Source: Bacillota bacterium (GTDB taxonomy: Bacteria; Bacillota; Clostridia; Clostridiales; Clostridiaceae). Taken from it: a stretch of 20,808 nucleotides of DNA. The translations under genes were made by a program, and so were the position numbers. How positions within the stretch are numbered: position 1 is the first letter of the stretch; every line of letters begins with the position of its first letter. Positions 7,469 through 17,700 of the stretch are shown here, one piece after another. Location of the stretch: assembly GCA_023424785.1 (NCBI GenBank), contig JAFADP010000030.1:1-20808 (forward strand), written 5' to 3'. Below the pieces are notes generated by a model. It ran no database searches and was not told where the DNA came from. It was given only the letters and a program-made list of their open reading frames with translations.

Positions 7469-8719
7469 TTATTTATATATTCCAATATCAGTTCTGTAGT
7501 AACTATCTTTAAAATTAACTAATTTAACATTAGCATATGCTTCTTCTCTTGCTTCTTCTAATGTCTTGCCTCTTCCAATAACAGATAATACTCTACCACC
7601 ACTAGTTTTTAAAACATTATCTTCAAAAGTAGCACCAGCTAAGAATACATTATCTTTTATACTATCATCTATGCTTATTTCATATCCCTTTTTAAACTCT
7701 CCAGGATATCCTCCAGATGCAAGAACTACATTTATACAAACTTCATCCTTCCACTCTACTTTAATTTCACTTAATTTTTCATTCATAGCAGCTTCTATTA
7801 CTTCAAATAAATCACTTTCCATTAAGCTTAATACTGATTGTGTTTCAGGATCCCCCATTCTTACATTGTATTCAAGTAAGTAAGTTCCCTTTTCACAAAT
7901 CATAAGACCAAAGAATATAATTCCTTTAAAGTCAAATCCTTCAGCTTGTATACCCTTTAAAGTGTTATTCATAATATTTTCTTCAAAATCTTTCATAACA
8001 TCTTCTGTTACATATGGATTTGGTGCAAGAACTCCCATACCACCAGTATTTGGTCCTTTTCCACCATCAAATATTTGTTTATGATCTTTAGCTGATATAA
8101 AAGGAATTATTGTTTTTCCATCAGTTATTGATAATATAGAAGCTTCCACTCCATCTAAGAATTCTTCTATAACAACTTTTTGTCCAGCACCTTTAAATAT
8201 ATCATCTATCATATATGCTTTTAAGGCACTTATAGCATCTTCTTTAGTTTCGCAAATAGCAACTCCTTTACCAGCAGCTAATCCATCTGCTTTTATAACT
8301 ACAGGATATGAACAATTTTCAACATATTTAAGAGCTTTATCTATTTCAGTAAAAACTTCATATTCAGCAGTTTTTACATTATATTTCTTCATAAATTCCT
8401 TAGAGAAGCTTTTACTTCCTTCAAGCTCAGCACCTGCTTTATCAGGACCAAAAATTCTTAAGCCAGCTTCTTTAAATTTATCTGTAACTCCCTTAGTTAA
8501 TGGATCTTCTGGTCCAACAACTGTAAGATATATATTATTTTCTTTTGCAAATGTAACTAATTCATCTAAATCAGTAATATTTATATTTTCACATTTATCT
8601 TCTATAGCAGTACCACCATTCCCAGGTGCAACATATATTTTTGAGACCTTAGGACTTTTTGCAAGTTTCCAAGCAATAGCATGTTCTCTTCCGCCTGAGC
8701 CTAAAAGTAATAATTTCAT
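7469..8719 (-). CDS. purD: Phosphoribosylamine-glycine ligase (GAR synthetase)
   Basis: PurD joins phosphoribosylamine and glycine with ATP, the second step of IMP synthesis. The 416-residue ATP-grasp enzyme shows the N-terminal GSGGREHA (7-14), the ATP-grasp segment IKADGLAAGKGV (142-153), NTGGMG (224-229) and the metal-binding stretch EYNVRMGDPE in the last third. The length is normal. Two ATG codons are available. The upstream one at 8725 lies only three bases after GGAGG, while the one at 8719 is nine bases away and starts the protein at MKLLLLGSGG, so I chose 8719. It is the last gene of the operon, preceded by a long hairpin after purH and followed by a terminator. Confidence 0.96.
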   Translation of the reverse strand: MKLLLLGSGGREHAIAWKLAKSPKVSKIYVAPGNGGTAIEDKCENINITDLDELVTFAKENNIYLTVVGPEDPLTKGVTDKFKEAGLRIFGPDKAGAELEGSKSFSKEFMKKYNVKTAEYEVFTEIDKALKYVENCSYPVVIKADGLAAGKGVAICETKEDAISALKAYMIDDIFKGAGQKVVIEEFLDGVEASILSITDGKTIIPFISAKDHKQIFDGGKGPNTGGMGVLAPNPYVTEDVMKDFEENIMNNTLKGIQAEGFDFKGIIFFGLMICEKGTYLLEYNVRMGDPETQSVLSLMESDLFEVIEAAMNEKLSEIKVEWKDEVCINVVLASGGYPGEFKKGYEISIDDSIKDNVFLAGATFEDNVLKTSGGRVLSVIGRGKTLEEAREEAYANVKLVNFKDSYYRTDIGIYK

Positions 8720-8746
8720 AAACATTTTCCTCCTTATTCTCTAAAG

Positions 8747-8786
8747 TAGGTCTCAAGAACTCAATAAATTGAGATCCTGAGACCTA
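8747..8786 (-). other. Intercistronic hairpin between purH and purD
   Basis: TAGGTCTCA (8747-8755) pairs perfectly with TGAGACCTA (8778-8786). The stem continues inward through about ten more positions (one G-U pair, one T-T mismatch) to a two-base gap. No T tract follows on the transcribed strand, so it does not look like an intrinsic terminator. It may affect mRNA stability or processing. Confidence 0.75.
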
Positions 8787-8794
8787 TAATAAAA

Positions 8795-10300
8795 TTAGTG
8801 CTTAAAGTGTCTTAATCCTGTAAATACCATAGATATTCCATGTTCGTTACATGCATCTATAGATTCTTGATCTCTTACAGATCCACCTGGTTGAATTATA
8901 GCTTTTATTCCATATTTAGCTGCTGTATCTACAACATCTCTAAATGGGAAGAAAGCATCAGATGCAAGGATTGTAGCTCCCTTACCTCTTTCAAGTGCAT
9001 CTTGTGTTGGCCAAATTCTATTTACTTGACCTCCACCAATTCCAAGAGCTATTCCATCATGAGCAACTACTATAGCATTAGATTTAACATACTTAACAAC
9101 CTTCATACCAAATAGTAAGTCTTTCATTTCCTCCTCAGTTGGAGCTTTTTCAGTAACTACTTTAATTTCATCTATTAATTTTTTATCTTCTTCTTGAACT
9201 AATATACCACCATCAACAGTTACCATATATTTATCATCTTGAGGTTTGTTCTTAACCTTAAGAACTCTTAAGTTCTTCTTAGTTTTTAATACTTCTAAAG
9301 CATCTTCATCATATTCTGGTGCTGCAATAACTTCTAAGAATATTTTTACCATTTCTTCTGCAGTTCTCTTATCAACTTTTCTATTGAAAGCAACTATTCC
9401 ACCAAAAATTGAAGTTGGGTCTACTTTATAAGCTTTCATATATGCTTCATATGAATCTTCTCCAATTGCAACTCCACATGGTGTATTGTGCTTTAATGCA
9501 CAACAAGCTGGTTCATCAAACTCATTTGCACATTTCCAAGCTATATCCATATCTTTAAAGTTGTTATATGATAATTCTTTACCATTTAAAACTTCAAAGT
9601 TATTCATAGCACCTTCAACAGTTGTTGATTCATAGAATGCTGCACTTTGATGAGAATTTTCACCATATCTTAAGCTTTGTTTCTTCTTAAATGAAACTGA
9701 TAAATATTCAGGATATTCTTCTTCTCCTTCAAGCATAAAGTTTGCTATAGCAGAATCATAAGCTCCCATTAAGTTAAATACCTTACCAGCTAAAACTTTT
9801 TTAGTTTTATAAGAAACTTCTCCAGTTGCTTCTATTTCATCCATTACAACTTTATAATCTTCCTTATTGCATATAACAACAACATCTTGGAAGTTCTTAG
9901 CTGCAGCTCTTAACATAGTTGGACCACCAATATCAATAAATTCAACTTTTTCTTCAAAAGTTAGATCTTCCTTTACTTTTTCAAAGAATGGATAAAGATT
10001 TACAACAACATAATCTATTGGATGAATATTTCTTTCTTGTAAAGTCTTCATATGTTCTTCATTGTCTCTAATTCCTAATATTCCAGCATGTATTAATGGA
10101 TGTAGAGTTTTAACTCTACCATCTAACATTTCTGGGAAGTTAGTAACCTCATTAACTTCTATTACATTAACCCCATTTTCTTTTAAGTGCTTATATGTTC
10201 CACCAGTTGATATTATTTCAACATCCTTAGATTCTAAAAACTTAGCAAAATCTACTACTCCATCTTTATAAAACACACTTATTAAAGCTCTTTTTTTCAT
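8795..10300 (-). CDS. purH: Bifunctional AICAR formyltransferase / IMP cyclohydrolase
   Basis: PurH carries out the last two steps to IMP: formylation of AICAR by 10-formyltetrahydrofolate and ring closure of FAICAR. The 501-residue chain starts with the IMP cyclohydrolase (MGS-like) domain, with STGGTYKHL (31-39) and GRVKTLHP (61-68), to about residue 150. The formyltransferase domain follows, with RYGENSHQSA (211-220), the catalytic Lys270-His271 in LKHNTPCG, SNAIVVA (407-413) and the C-terminal QPGGSVRDQ (470-478). Domain order and length are standard. ATG at 10300 has an AAGGAGG site. It follows purN by 74 bases; I see no separate promoter there. An expressed but stalled purH-purD junction is possible because of the hairpin downstream. 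Confidence 0.98.
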   Translation of the reverse strand: MKKRALISVFYKDGVVDFAKFLESKDVEIISTGGTYKHLKENGVNVIEVNEVTNFPEMLDGRVKTLHPLIHAGILGIRDNEEHMKTLQERNIHPIDYVVVNLYPFFEKVKEDLTFEEKVEFIDIGGPTMLRAAAKNFQDVVVICNKEDYKVVMDEIEATGEVSYKTKKVLAGKVFNLMGAYDSAIANFMLEGEEEYPEYLSVSFKKKQSLRYGENSHQSAAFYESTTVEGAMNNFEVLNGKELSYNNFKDMDIAWKCANEFDEPACCALKHNTPCGVAIGEDSYEAYMKAYKVDPTSIFGGIVAFNRKVDKRTAEEMVKIFLEVIAAPEYDEDALEVLKTKKNLRVLKVKNKPQDDKYMVTVDGGILVQEEDKKLIDEIKVVTEKAPTEEEMKDLLFGMKVVKYVKSNAIVVAHDGIALGIGGGQVNRIWPTQDALERGKGATILASDAFFPFRDVVDTAAKYGIKAIIQPGGSVRDQESIDACNEHGISMVFTGLRHFKH

Positions 10301-10374
10301 TATTATGAAAGCCTCCTTATTTTTGAAATAAATATATATATAATCCGTTCAACTGCGTAGTTAATAATAAAATA

Positions 10375-10983
10375 TTAATTAATCTTTACTCTTCCATCAA
10401 TAACTTCTACTCTATTCTCAGATATTAATTTTATGGCTTTAGGAAGAATTATATGTTCTTTCTCTAATATTCTCTTTTGTAATTCTTCAGCACTGTCTTC
10501 ATAATATACTGGAACTGCTTCTTGAAGTATTATTGCTCCCCCATCTACTTCATTATTTACAAAATGAACTGTACATCCTGAAAATCTTACACCTTTTTTA
10601 ATTACTGCTTCATGAACCTTAAGTCCGTACATGTTAGGTCCACAAAATGATGGTATTAAAGAAGGATGTATATTAATTATTTTGTTATTAAATTTATCTA
10701 AAATTTCCCCATTTAATATTGATAAATATCCTGCTAGTACTATTAAGTCTACCTTCCCCTCAATAAGACTTAATATTTTATCCGATTGCTTATCCCCGTA
10801 TTCTTTCTTTGTTACAACATAACTCTTAATTCCATGCTTCTTAGCTCTTTCTAAAGCATAAACCCCATCTTTACTGCTTATTACTGCTTCTATTTTACAA
10901 TCTAATTCTTTATTTTCTATTGCATCTATTATAGATTGAAGGTCTGTTCCTCCCCCAGAAACAAGTACAGCTATTTTAAACAA
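10375..10983 (-). CDS. purN: Phosphoribosylglycinamide formyltransferase (GAR transformylase)
   Basis: PurN formylates GAR using 10-formyltetrahydrofolate, the third step of the pathway. The 202-residue protein has the N-terminal phosphate loop LVSGGGTDLQS (7-17) and the catalytic set Asn104 and His106 in NIHPSLIPSF plus Asp147 in EVDGGAII, as in the E. coli enzyme. The start is a TTG at 10983 that overlaps the end of purM by 13 bases. A very good GGAGGTGA site lies inside the purM C-terminal codons, nine bases upstream, so the TTG is well supported. The overlap suggests that purM and purN are translationally coupled. The length is normal. Confidence 0.96.
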   Translation of the reverse strand: MFKIAVLVSGGGTDLQSIIDAIENKELDCKIEAVISSKDGVYALERAKKHGIKSYVVTKKEYGDKQSDKILSLIEGKVDLIVLAGYLSILNGEILDKFNNKIINIHPSLIPSFCGPNMYGLKVHEAVIKKGVRFSGCTVHFVNNEVDGGAIILQEAVPVYYEDSAEELQKRILEKEHIILPKAIKLISENRVEVIDGRVKIN

Positions 10984-11972
10984 ATACCTTCACCTCCAGA
11001 AGTAACATAGCCTATTTCATATGCTTGTTCTCCCATATCCTTTAGTGCATTAATTATATCTTGAGCATCATCCTTCTTTACTGCAAGAATAAATCCTATA
11101 CCCATATTAAATGTATTATACATATGATCTTTATTAACACCAAGTTCAACCATCTTTTCAAATATAGAAGGTACTGGATAGCTATCTTTATTAATAACTG
11201 CAGTTAACTCTCTTCCATTAAACATTCTTGGAGTATTTTCTATAAATCCTCCACCAGTTATGTGAGCCATACCTCTTATTTCAAATTGTTCCATAAGCTT
11301 AAGTACAGGTTTTACATATATTTTTGTTGGAGTAATTAAGTTTTTCCAAACTTCTTGTCCTTCAAATTCCATATCTAAATCTGTAAATAATTTTCTAACT
11401 AAAGAGAATCCATTTGAATGAACTCCTGAAGATGCTATACCAACTAATACATCGCCTTCTTCAATTTTACTTCCATCAATTATTTCATCTTTATCTACTA
11501 TACCTACTGCAAAACCAGCTATATCATAATCTCCTTCTTTATAGAAACCTGGCATTTCAGCAGTTTCTCCACCTACTAAAGCACAGTCAGATTGAAGACA
11601 CCCTTCTGTAACTCCCTTAACTAAATCTGCAGAAACATTAGAATCTAATTTACCACATGCAATGTAATCTAAGAAAAATAATGGCTTAGCACCATGACAT
11701 AGAATATCATTAACGCACATTGCAACACAGTCTATACCAACTGTATCATATTTTTTCTTTTTACAAGCTATATCAAGTTTAGTTCCAACTCCATCAGTAC
11801 CAGAAACTAAAACTGGCTTTTTATATCCTTCTGGAAGTTCTACCATACCGGCAAAACTTCCTAATCCATTTAATACATATTTACTGTAAGTTTCTTTTAC
11901 AAGATCTTTTATTAACTTAACTGACTTGTATCCTTCTTCTATATTAACGCCTGAATCCTTATAAGTTATCAT
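10971..11972 (-). CDS. purM: Phosphoribosylformylglycinamidine cyclo-ligase (AIR synthetase)
   Basis: PurM closes FGAM to aminoimidazole ribotide with ATP. The 333-residue protein shows VSGTDGVGTKLDIA (56-69), the region DYIACGKLD and the glycine-rich HITGGGFIENTPR, all typical of the PurM/PurL fold family. The length is close to the usual 340 to 350 residues. ATG at 11972 is nine bases downstream of the purF stop, and the ribosome site falls around the purF end. Its own 3' end contains the ribosome site and TTG start of purN, so three genes are tightly packed here. No missing key residue was noticed. Confidence 0.97.
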   Translation of the reverse strand: MITYKDSGVNIEEGYKSVKLIKDLVKETYSKYVLNGLGSFAGMVELPEGYKKPVLVSGTDGVGTKLDIACKKKKYDTVGIDCVAMCVNDILCHGAKPLFFLDYIACGKLDSNVSADLVKGVTEGCLQSDCALVGGETAEMPGFYKEGDYDIAGFAVGIVDKDEIIDGSKIEEGDVLVGIASSGVHSNGFSLVRKLFTDLDMEFEGQEVWKNLITPTKIYVKPVLKLMEQFEIRGMAHITGGGFIENTPRMFNGRELTAVINKDSYPVPSIFEKMVELGVNKDHMYNTFNMGIGFILAVKKDDAQDIINALKDMGEQAYEIGYVTSGGEGICLK

Positions 11973-11981
11973 TAATTTATC

Positions 11982-13412
11982 CTACCCTTCAAATATTTCT
12001 TTTCCTGCTTCTATTGGTGTCGCAACTGGATATACTCCATTTAAACATCCTACACAGAAACCTTTTTTACCTTCAAAACACTTATACATTCCTTCCATAC
12101 TTAAGTATCCAAGTGAATCTGCTCCAAGTTTATCAGTCATTTCAGCAATTGAATTATTAGCTGCTATAAGTTCACTTCTATAAGCAGTATCTATACCAAA
12201 ATAGCATGGGTACTTAACTGGAGGTGATGATATTAATAAATGTACTTCTTTAGCACCAGCACGTTTCATAGCTTCAACTAAGTGTTTAGATGTAGTTCCA
12301 CGTACTATTGAATCATCTATTAATATTATTCTTTTTCCTTCAACATTAACTTTTAAAGGATTTAGCTTAACAGCAACTGCCTTTTCTCTTACTTCTTGAG
12401 AAGGAGAGATAAATGTTCTTCCTACATATCTATTTTTAATAAATCCTGTTCCATATGGTATTCCTGAAGCTTTAGAATAACCTATAGCTGAAGGTATTCC
12501 TGAATCTGGTACTGGAACAACTAAATCTGCTTCTATTTTATGTTCTTTAAATAGTTGCTCTCCAAATTTAACTCTTGTTGTATATACATCAAGTCCATCT
12601 ATTTGTGAATCTGGTCTTGCAAAGTAAATATATTCAAAACAACAAGTTTGGCATCCTGAATCTTCTGCATATATTATTGACTTTACCCCATTTTTATCAA
12701 TAACAACTATTTCTCCTGGCTTTACATCTCTAACAAATTCAGCACCAACTGCATCTAAAGCACAACTTTCAGAAGATAATATATAAGCTTCATCTAGCTT
12801 TCCTATACATAAAGGTCTTATTCCATGAGGATCTCTAACTCCTATAAGTTTATCTTTTGTCATAATTACAAGAGCAAAACTTCCTTTAACTGCTTGCATA
12901 GCATCAACGACTGCTCTTTCAATTCCTTTTGTTGCACTTCTTGCTAAAAGAGTTGCTATAACTTCTGTATCAATAGAAGTGTGGAAAATGTGACCTCCAT
13001 CTTCAAGTAATTCTCTTATAACATCTGCATTAACTAAGTTTCCATTATGAGCCATTGCAATTGTTCCAATTTTAGAATTTGAAACTAATGGTTGTGAATT
13101 TTCTACTGTATTAGCTCCAGTAGTAGAATATCTTACATGACCTATTGCAATGTTTCCCTTTAGTTTATGTAAATCATCTGTATTTCTAAAGGCATCAGTA
13201 ATTAATCCTAAACCTTTATGCATATTAATACATTCTCCATTAGAAACTGCAATACCAGCACTTTCTTGCCCTCTATGTTGAAGAGCATATAATCCATAAT
13301 ATGTTACTCCTGCTGTGTCCATAGGTTTTTCTGAGAAAACCCCAAAAACACCACATTCGTCTTTAAATTTATCTAAACTTGGATCCATTATTAAATCGAA
13401 GTCAGTTACCAT
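11982..13412 (-). CDS. purF: Amidophosphoribosyltransferase
   Basis: PurF makes phosphoribosylamine from PRPP and glutamine, the committed step. The 476-residue chain begins with a 19-residue propeptide, followed by Cys20 in DECGVFG, the glutaminase nucleophile exposed after cleavage. HGIRP and the N-terminal glutaminase fold run to about residue 245. Four cysteines match the Fe-S cluster ligands of the B. subtilis enzyme: Cys257 before FEYIYF, Cys403 in KYPCYFGID, and Cys453 and Cys456 in GFCVGC. The PRPP loop ILIDDSIVRGTTS spans 363-375. So this is the processed, oxygen-sensitive iron-sulfur type of PurF. ATG at 13412 lies five bases after purC, and its GGAG site is inside the purC end. Confidence 0.98.
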   Translation of the reverse strand: MVTDFDLIMDPSLDKFKDECGVFGVFSEKPMDTAGVTYYGLYALQHRGQESAGIAVSNGECINMHKGLGLITDAFRNTDDLHKLKGNIAIGHVRYSTTGANTVENSQPLVSNSKIGTIAMAHNGNLVNADVIRELLEDGGHIFHTSIDTEVIATLLARSATKGIERAVVDAMQAVKGSFALVIMTKDKLIGVRDPHGIRPLCIGKLDEAYILSSESCALDAVGAEFVRDVKPGEIVVIDKNGVKSIIYAEDSGCQTCCFEYIYFARPDSQIDGLDVYTTRVKFGEQLFKEHKIEADLVVPVPDSGIPSAIGYSKASGIPYGTGFIKNRYVGRTFISPSQEVREKAVAVKLNPLKVNVEGKRIILIDDSIVRGTTSKHLVEAMKRAGAKEVHLLISSPPVKYPCYFGIDTAYRSELIAANNSIAEMTDKLGADSLGYLSMEGMYKCFEGKKGFCVGCLNGVYPVATPIEAGKEIFEG

Positions 13413-13417
13413 ATAAA

Positions 13418-14128
13418 TTATTCTCCTTTAATTCTGTTTAATATTTCTATATAAGCACCTTCTACATTTCCCATATCTCTTCTGAATCTATCTTTATCAA
13501 GTTTTTCTCCAGTTGTAGCATCCCAGAATCTACAAGTATCTGGTGAGATTTCATCAGCAAGAACTATTTCTCCATTTGGAAGCTTACCAAATTCTAACTT
13601 AAAGTCGATTAAGTTAATATTTAACTTAGCAAAGAACTCTTTTAATAATTCATTTATTTTACCAGTCATATCTAAAATTGTATCAATTTCTTCGAAAGTT
13701 GCAGCACCAATTGCAACAGCATGATATGAGTTTATTAATGGATCTCCTAGTTCATCATCTTTGTAAGAGAATTCAAATACAGTAGTTTTTAATTTATATC
13801 CTTCTTCAAGACCTAATCTCTTAGCCATGCTTCCTGCAGCAACATTTCTTACTATAACTTCTAGTGGAATTATGCTAACCTTTTTGCAAAGTTGTTCTCT
13901 ATCATTTAACTTTTCTATAAAGTGAGTTTTAATTCCATTCTTATTTAACATTTCAAATATCATAGTAGTTATAGCATTATTTAAATAACCCTTATTATCT
14001 ATTTGAGCTTTCTTTTCTCCATTAAATGCTGTAGCATCATCTTTATAATAAACTATTATTTCATCTTCCTTATCTGTTGCATAAATTTGTTTTGCTTTTC
14101 CTTCATATAACATTTCTAATTTTGACAT
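13418..14128 (-). CDS. purC: SAICAR synthetase
   Basis: PurC condenses CAIR with aspartate using ATP. The 236-residue protein shows LYEGKAKQIY (7-16), PLEVIVRNVAAGSMAKR (88-104), the substrate-binding GKLPNGEIVLADEISPDTCR (181-200) and FWD (201-203). Length and motif order are standard for the bacterial enzyme. ATG at 14128 follows AAGGGG at a slightly long spacing. It lies 51 bases after purE and five before purF. The purE-purC gap is very AT-rich with a short near-tandem 12-base repeat and nothing else recognisable. Confidence 0.97.
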   Translation of the reverse strand: MSKLEMLYEGKAKQIYATDKEDEIIVYYKDDATAFNGEKKAQIDNKGYLNNAITTMIFEMLNKNGIKTHFIEKLNDREQLCKKVSIIPLEVIVRNVAAGSMAKRLGLEEGYKLKTTVFEFSYKDDELGDPLINSYHAVAIGAATFEEIDTILDMTGKINELLKEFFAKLNINLIDFKLEFGKLPNGEIVLADEISPDTCRFWDATTGEKLDKDRFRRDMGNVEGAYIEILNRIKGE

Positions 14129-14179
14129 TTTTCTTCGACCCCTTAAGTTTAATATTTATTTTAATTTTGATTTTAATTT

Positions 14180-14656
14180 TTATAACTCTACACTATCGTT
14201 TTCTCTTATAAACTTTTCTTTCATTTCTACTCTAGCTTTAAGTAACTTTTCTCTTATTTCAGGATATTTTGTTCCAAGTATTTGTACTGCAAGCATACCA
14301 GCATTATAACTATTGTTTATTCCAACAGTTGCTACTGGAATTGACTTTGGCATTTGTACTATTGATAATAGTGCATCAATTCCTTCTACAGCTGCTTTAA
14401 CTGGAACACCTATAACAGGTAATACTGTTTGAGAAGCTATAACTCCTGGTAAGTGAGCCGCAAGACCTGCACCTGCTATAATAACTTCACATCCTTGTGC
14501 TTCTACTTCTTTTAATGTTTCACTTAATTTTTCTGGAACTCTATGAGCTGATAAAACATATGCTTTATACTCAATACCAAATTCCTTAAGAGCATTAGCT
14601 GCTCCTTTCATTACATCAGTATCTGATTTGCTTCCAAAAATTATTGCAACTTTCAT
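14180..14656 (-). CDS. purE: N5-carboxyaminoimidazole ribonucleotide mutase (class I PurE)
   Basis: PurE makes CAIR. The 158-residue protein carries IFGSKSDTDVM (6-16), the active-site SAHRVPE (36-42) and AGAGLAAHLPG (61-71, His68), and SIVQMPKSIPVATVGI. These are class I features: class II (AIR carboxylase) has an SAHK-type segment and lacks AGAGxAAHLPG. Class I normally rearranges N5-CAIR made by PurK, but no purK is found in this operon. It may be elsewhere or the organism may rely on high CO2 (inference). ATG at 14656 follows AGGGGG. A stable hairpin lies in the 65-base gap after purL. Confidence 0.97.
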   Translation of the reverse strand: MKVAIIFGSKSDTDVMKGAANALKEFGIEYKAYVLSAHRVPEKLSETLKEVEAQGCEVIIAGAGLAAHLPGVIASQTVLPVIGVPVKAAVEGIDALLSIVQMPKSIPVATVGINNSYNAGMLAVQILGTKYPEIREKLLKARVEMKEKFIRENDSVEL

Positions 14657-14677
14657 TTATATAAACCCCCTAAGTTA

Positions 14678-14702
14678 CATCAACAAGATAAACTTGTTGA
14701 TG
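14678..14702 (-). other. Intercistronic hairpin between purL and purE
   Basis: CATCAACAAG (14678-14687) and CTTGTTGATG (14693-14702) form a perfect 10-bp stem with a 5-base loop. On the transcribed strand no T tract follows, so an intrinsic terminator is unlikely. The stem sits between the purL stop and the purE ribosome site. Confidence 0.75.
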
Positions 14703-14721
14703 CTCCTTTTTAAATTTAAAA

Positions 14722-17700
14722 TTATTTTTGTCTAAAATAGTTAACACCTGACTTAAATATGCTTTGATCAAAGTCTCCTGGTACATTTCTATAAAGATTT
14801 TCTCCTATTCTTTCAGAGTGACCCATCTTACCTAGAACTCTACCATCTGGACTTGTTATACCTTCTATACCAAACATTGAACCATTTGGATTATAAGGCA
14901 TATTTAAAGATACATTTCCATCAAAATCTACATATTGTGTAGCTATTTGTCCATTTGCTTCTAACTCTTTAATTAATTCTTCTGAAGCAACAAATCTACC
15001 TTCACCGTGAGATATTGCAACTGTATGAATATCTCCTAAGTTTACTTCGCTAAACCAAGGTGATTTCTTAGTAGCTATTCTTGTTCTTATTAAAGAAGAC
15101 ATATGTCTATTTATATTATTGTAAGTTAATGTTGGCATGCTTTCATCTAAGTCTCTTATTTCACCATATGGTACAAGACCTAACTTAATTAAAGCTTGGA
15201 AGCCGTTACAAATACCAAGTATTAAACCATCTCTATTATTTAGTAAATCCATAACAGCATTTTTAATTTTTTCATTTCTAAATACTGTTGCTATAAACTT
15301 ACCTGATCCATCTGGCTCATCTCCAGCAGAGAATCCTCCAGGAATCATTATAATTTGAGCTGACTTTATTTCTTCTTCTAATTTATTAATAGATTCTTGT
15401 AAAACTTCTTTATTTAAATTTCTAATTAATACTTGAGTAACTACTGCTCCTTCTTTTTCAAAAGCTCTTTGACAATCATCTTCACAGTTTGTTCCAGGGA
15501 ATACTGGAATAACTACCTTAGGATTTTCAATTTGAACTTTAGATTTAAACTTAACATCACATGAGAAGTTTGCAGGTTTTACCTCTTCATTAACATCTTC
15601 TGTTTTTATTTTAAATACATCATTTAACTTTTCTTCTAGTGCAGCATCTACTTCTTCTAAAGTGAAGTTAACATCAAATTCCTTACATACTATTGAATGT
15701 TCAGCTTTTGTCTCACCAATTACTTTATATAAAGCACCTTGTAATGCTTCTTCTATATTTACATCACCTTTAACTTCAGCAACTATTGTTCCATAACCTA
15801 ATCCAAATAACTCTTCCTTAGTTAAGTTATTAAATTCAACACCAATTTTGTTTCCTAAAGTCATTTTAGTTAAGCTTTCAGCTACACCGCCCATTTTAGT
15901 TGATGATGCAGATATAATTTTCTTATCTCCAATAAGCTTATAAACAATTTCCATATTATTTTTAAACTTATTCATATCTATTAGCCCATCTTCTAATTTA
16001 TCTGTAAGTAAAAGAACTACTTTAGATCCTACTTCCTTAAACTCTGGAGATATAATTCTATCTGCTTTTTCATATCCAACTGCAAATGAAACTAAACTTG
16101 GTGGTACATCAATATTATCAAATGTTCCGCTCATTGAATCCTTACCACCTATTGCAGCTATTCCTAAGTCTTCTTGTGCCTTGTAAGCTCCAAGTAATGC
16201 CGCAAATGGTTTACCCCACTTAGATGAATCCTTTCCTAATCTTTCAAAATATTCTTGGAAAGTAAGTCTTGCACGTCTATAATCTCCACCCATAGCAGTT
16301 AATTTAGTTATAGATTCTATAACTGAGTAGAAAGCCATGTGATATGGACTCCATACACCTAAATCTGGATTAAATCCAAATGTCATTAATGAAGCATCTT
16401 TACTTTCTCCACCCCATACTGGTATTTTAGCTGCCATACCTTCTGCAGGAGTTTTAGCATATTTACCACCAAATGGCATAAGGACAGTTTTAGCTCCTAT
16501 TGTAGAGTCAAATCTTTCTACTAATCCTTTTTGAGAAGCTACATTTAATTTGTGTAAATTTTCAATCCAAGTAGTTTTAACATCTACATCTCCAACTTCA
16601 TATGGATATTCACAAGGTGCAACAACTTTAACATTAGTTTTTTGAGTTGCTCCATTTGTATCTAAGAATGTTCTTTTAATATTAACTATTGTCTTATCTC
16701 TCCAAGTCATTCTTAATCTATCAGTATCAGTAACAACTGCAACTTCTACTGCTTCTAAGTTTTCTTCTTCTGATAATTCTATAAATCTCTTTACATTATG
16801 TGCTTCAACAACAACAGCCATTCTTTCTTGAGATTCTGAAACCGCAAGTTCTGTTCCATCTAAACCTTCGTACTTCTTTGGAACTGCATCTAAATTAATA
16901 TCAAGACCTCTGCATAATTCTCCTATAGCAACAGATACACCACCTGCACCAAAGTCATTACATCTTTTTATCATCTTAGAAACTTCAGGATTTCTAAATA
17001 ATCTTTGTATCTTTCTTTCTGTTGGAGGATTTCCCTTTTGAACTTCTGCTCCACAAGTTTCAATAGATTCTGTTGTATGCTCCTTAGATGAACCAGTTGC
17101 ACCACCAACACCATCTCTACCTGTTCTTCCTCCTAAAAGAATTATTACATCACCTTTTGAAGGTTCTTCTCTAACTACATTTTCCTTTGGAGCTGCTGCA
17201 ATAACTGCTCCTACTTCCATTCTCTTAGCTACATAGTTTGGATGATAAACTTCAGCAACTTGTCCTGTTGCAAGACCTATTTGATTACCATATGAACTAT
17301 ATCCATGAGCTGCACCTAAAGTAATTGTTCTTTGAGGTAACTTTCCTTTTAAAGTTTCTTCTACTGGAACTGTTGGATCTGCTGCTCCTGTAACTCTCAT
17401 AGCTTGATAAACAAAAGTTCTTCCTGATAGTGGATCTCTTATTGCACCACCAAGGCAAGTAGCTGCACCACCAAAAGGTTCTATTTCTGTTGGATGGTTA
17501 TGAGTTTCATTTTTAAACATTAATAAGTATTTTTCTATACCCTTATCTGTTTCAACATCTATGTTAATTGAACATGCATTAATTTCATCAGATACATCTA
17601 AATCATCAAGCATACCCTTTTTTCTCATTTCTTTCATAGTGATAACTGCTATATCCATTAAGTTTATGTTTCTTGTAGTGTTTTCTCCATAAACATAATT

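Noticed and set aside
8723..8725. Upstream ATG for purD
   Set aside because: It is only three bases from GGAGG; the ATG six bases downstream has ideal spacing and gives the usual PurD N terminus.
10301..10374. Internal promoter between purN and purH
   Set aside because: A TTGAAC is present, but no -10 lies at a workable distance.
14157..14180. Near-tandem 12-base repeat TATTTTAATTTT/GATTTTAATTTT
   Set aside because: It is low-complexity AT sequence in a short gap, expected by chance at this base composition.
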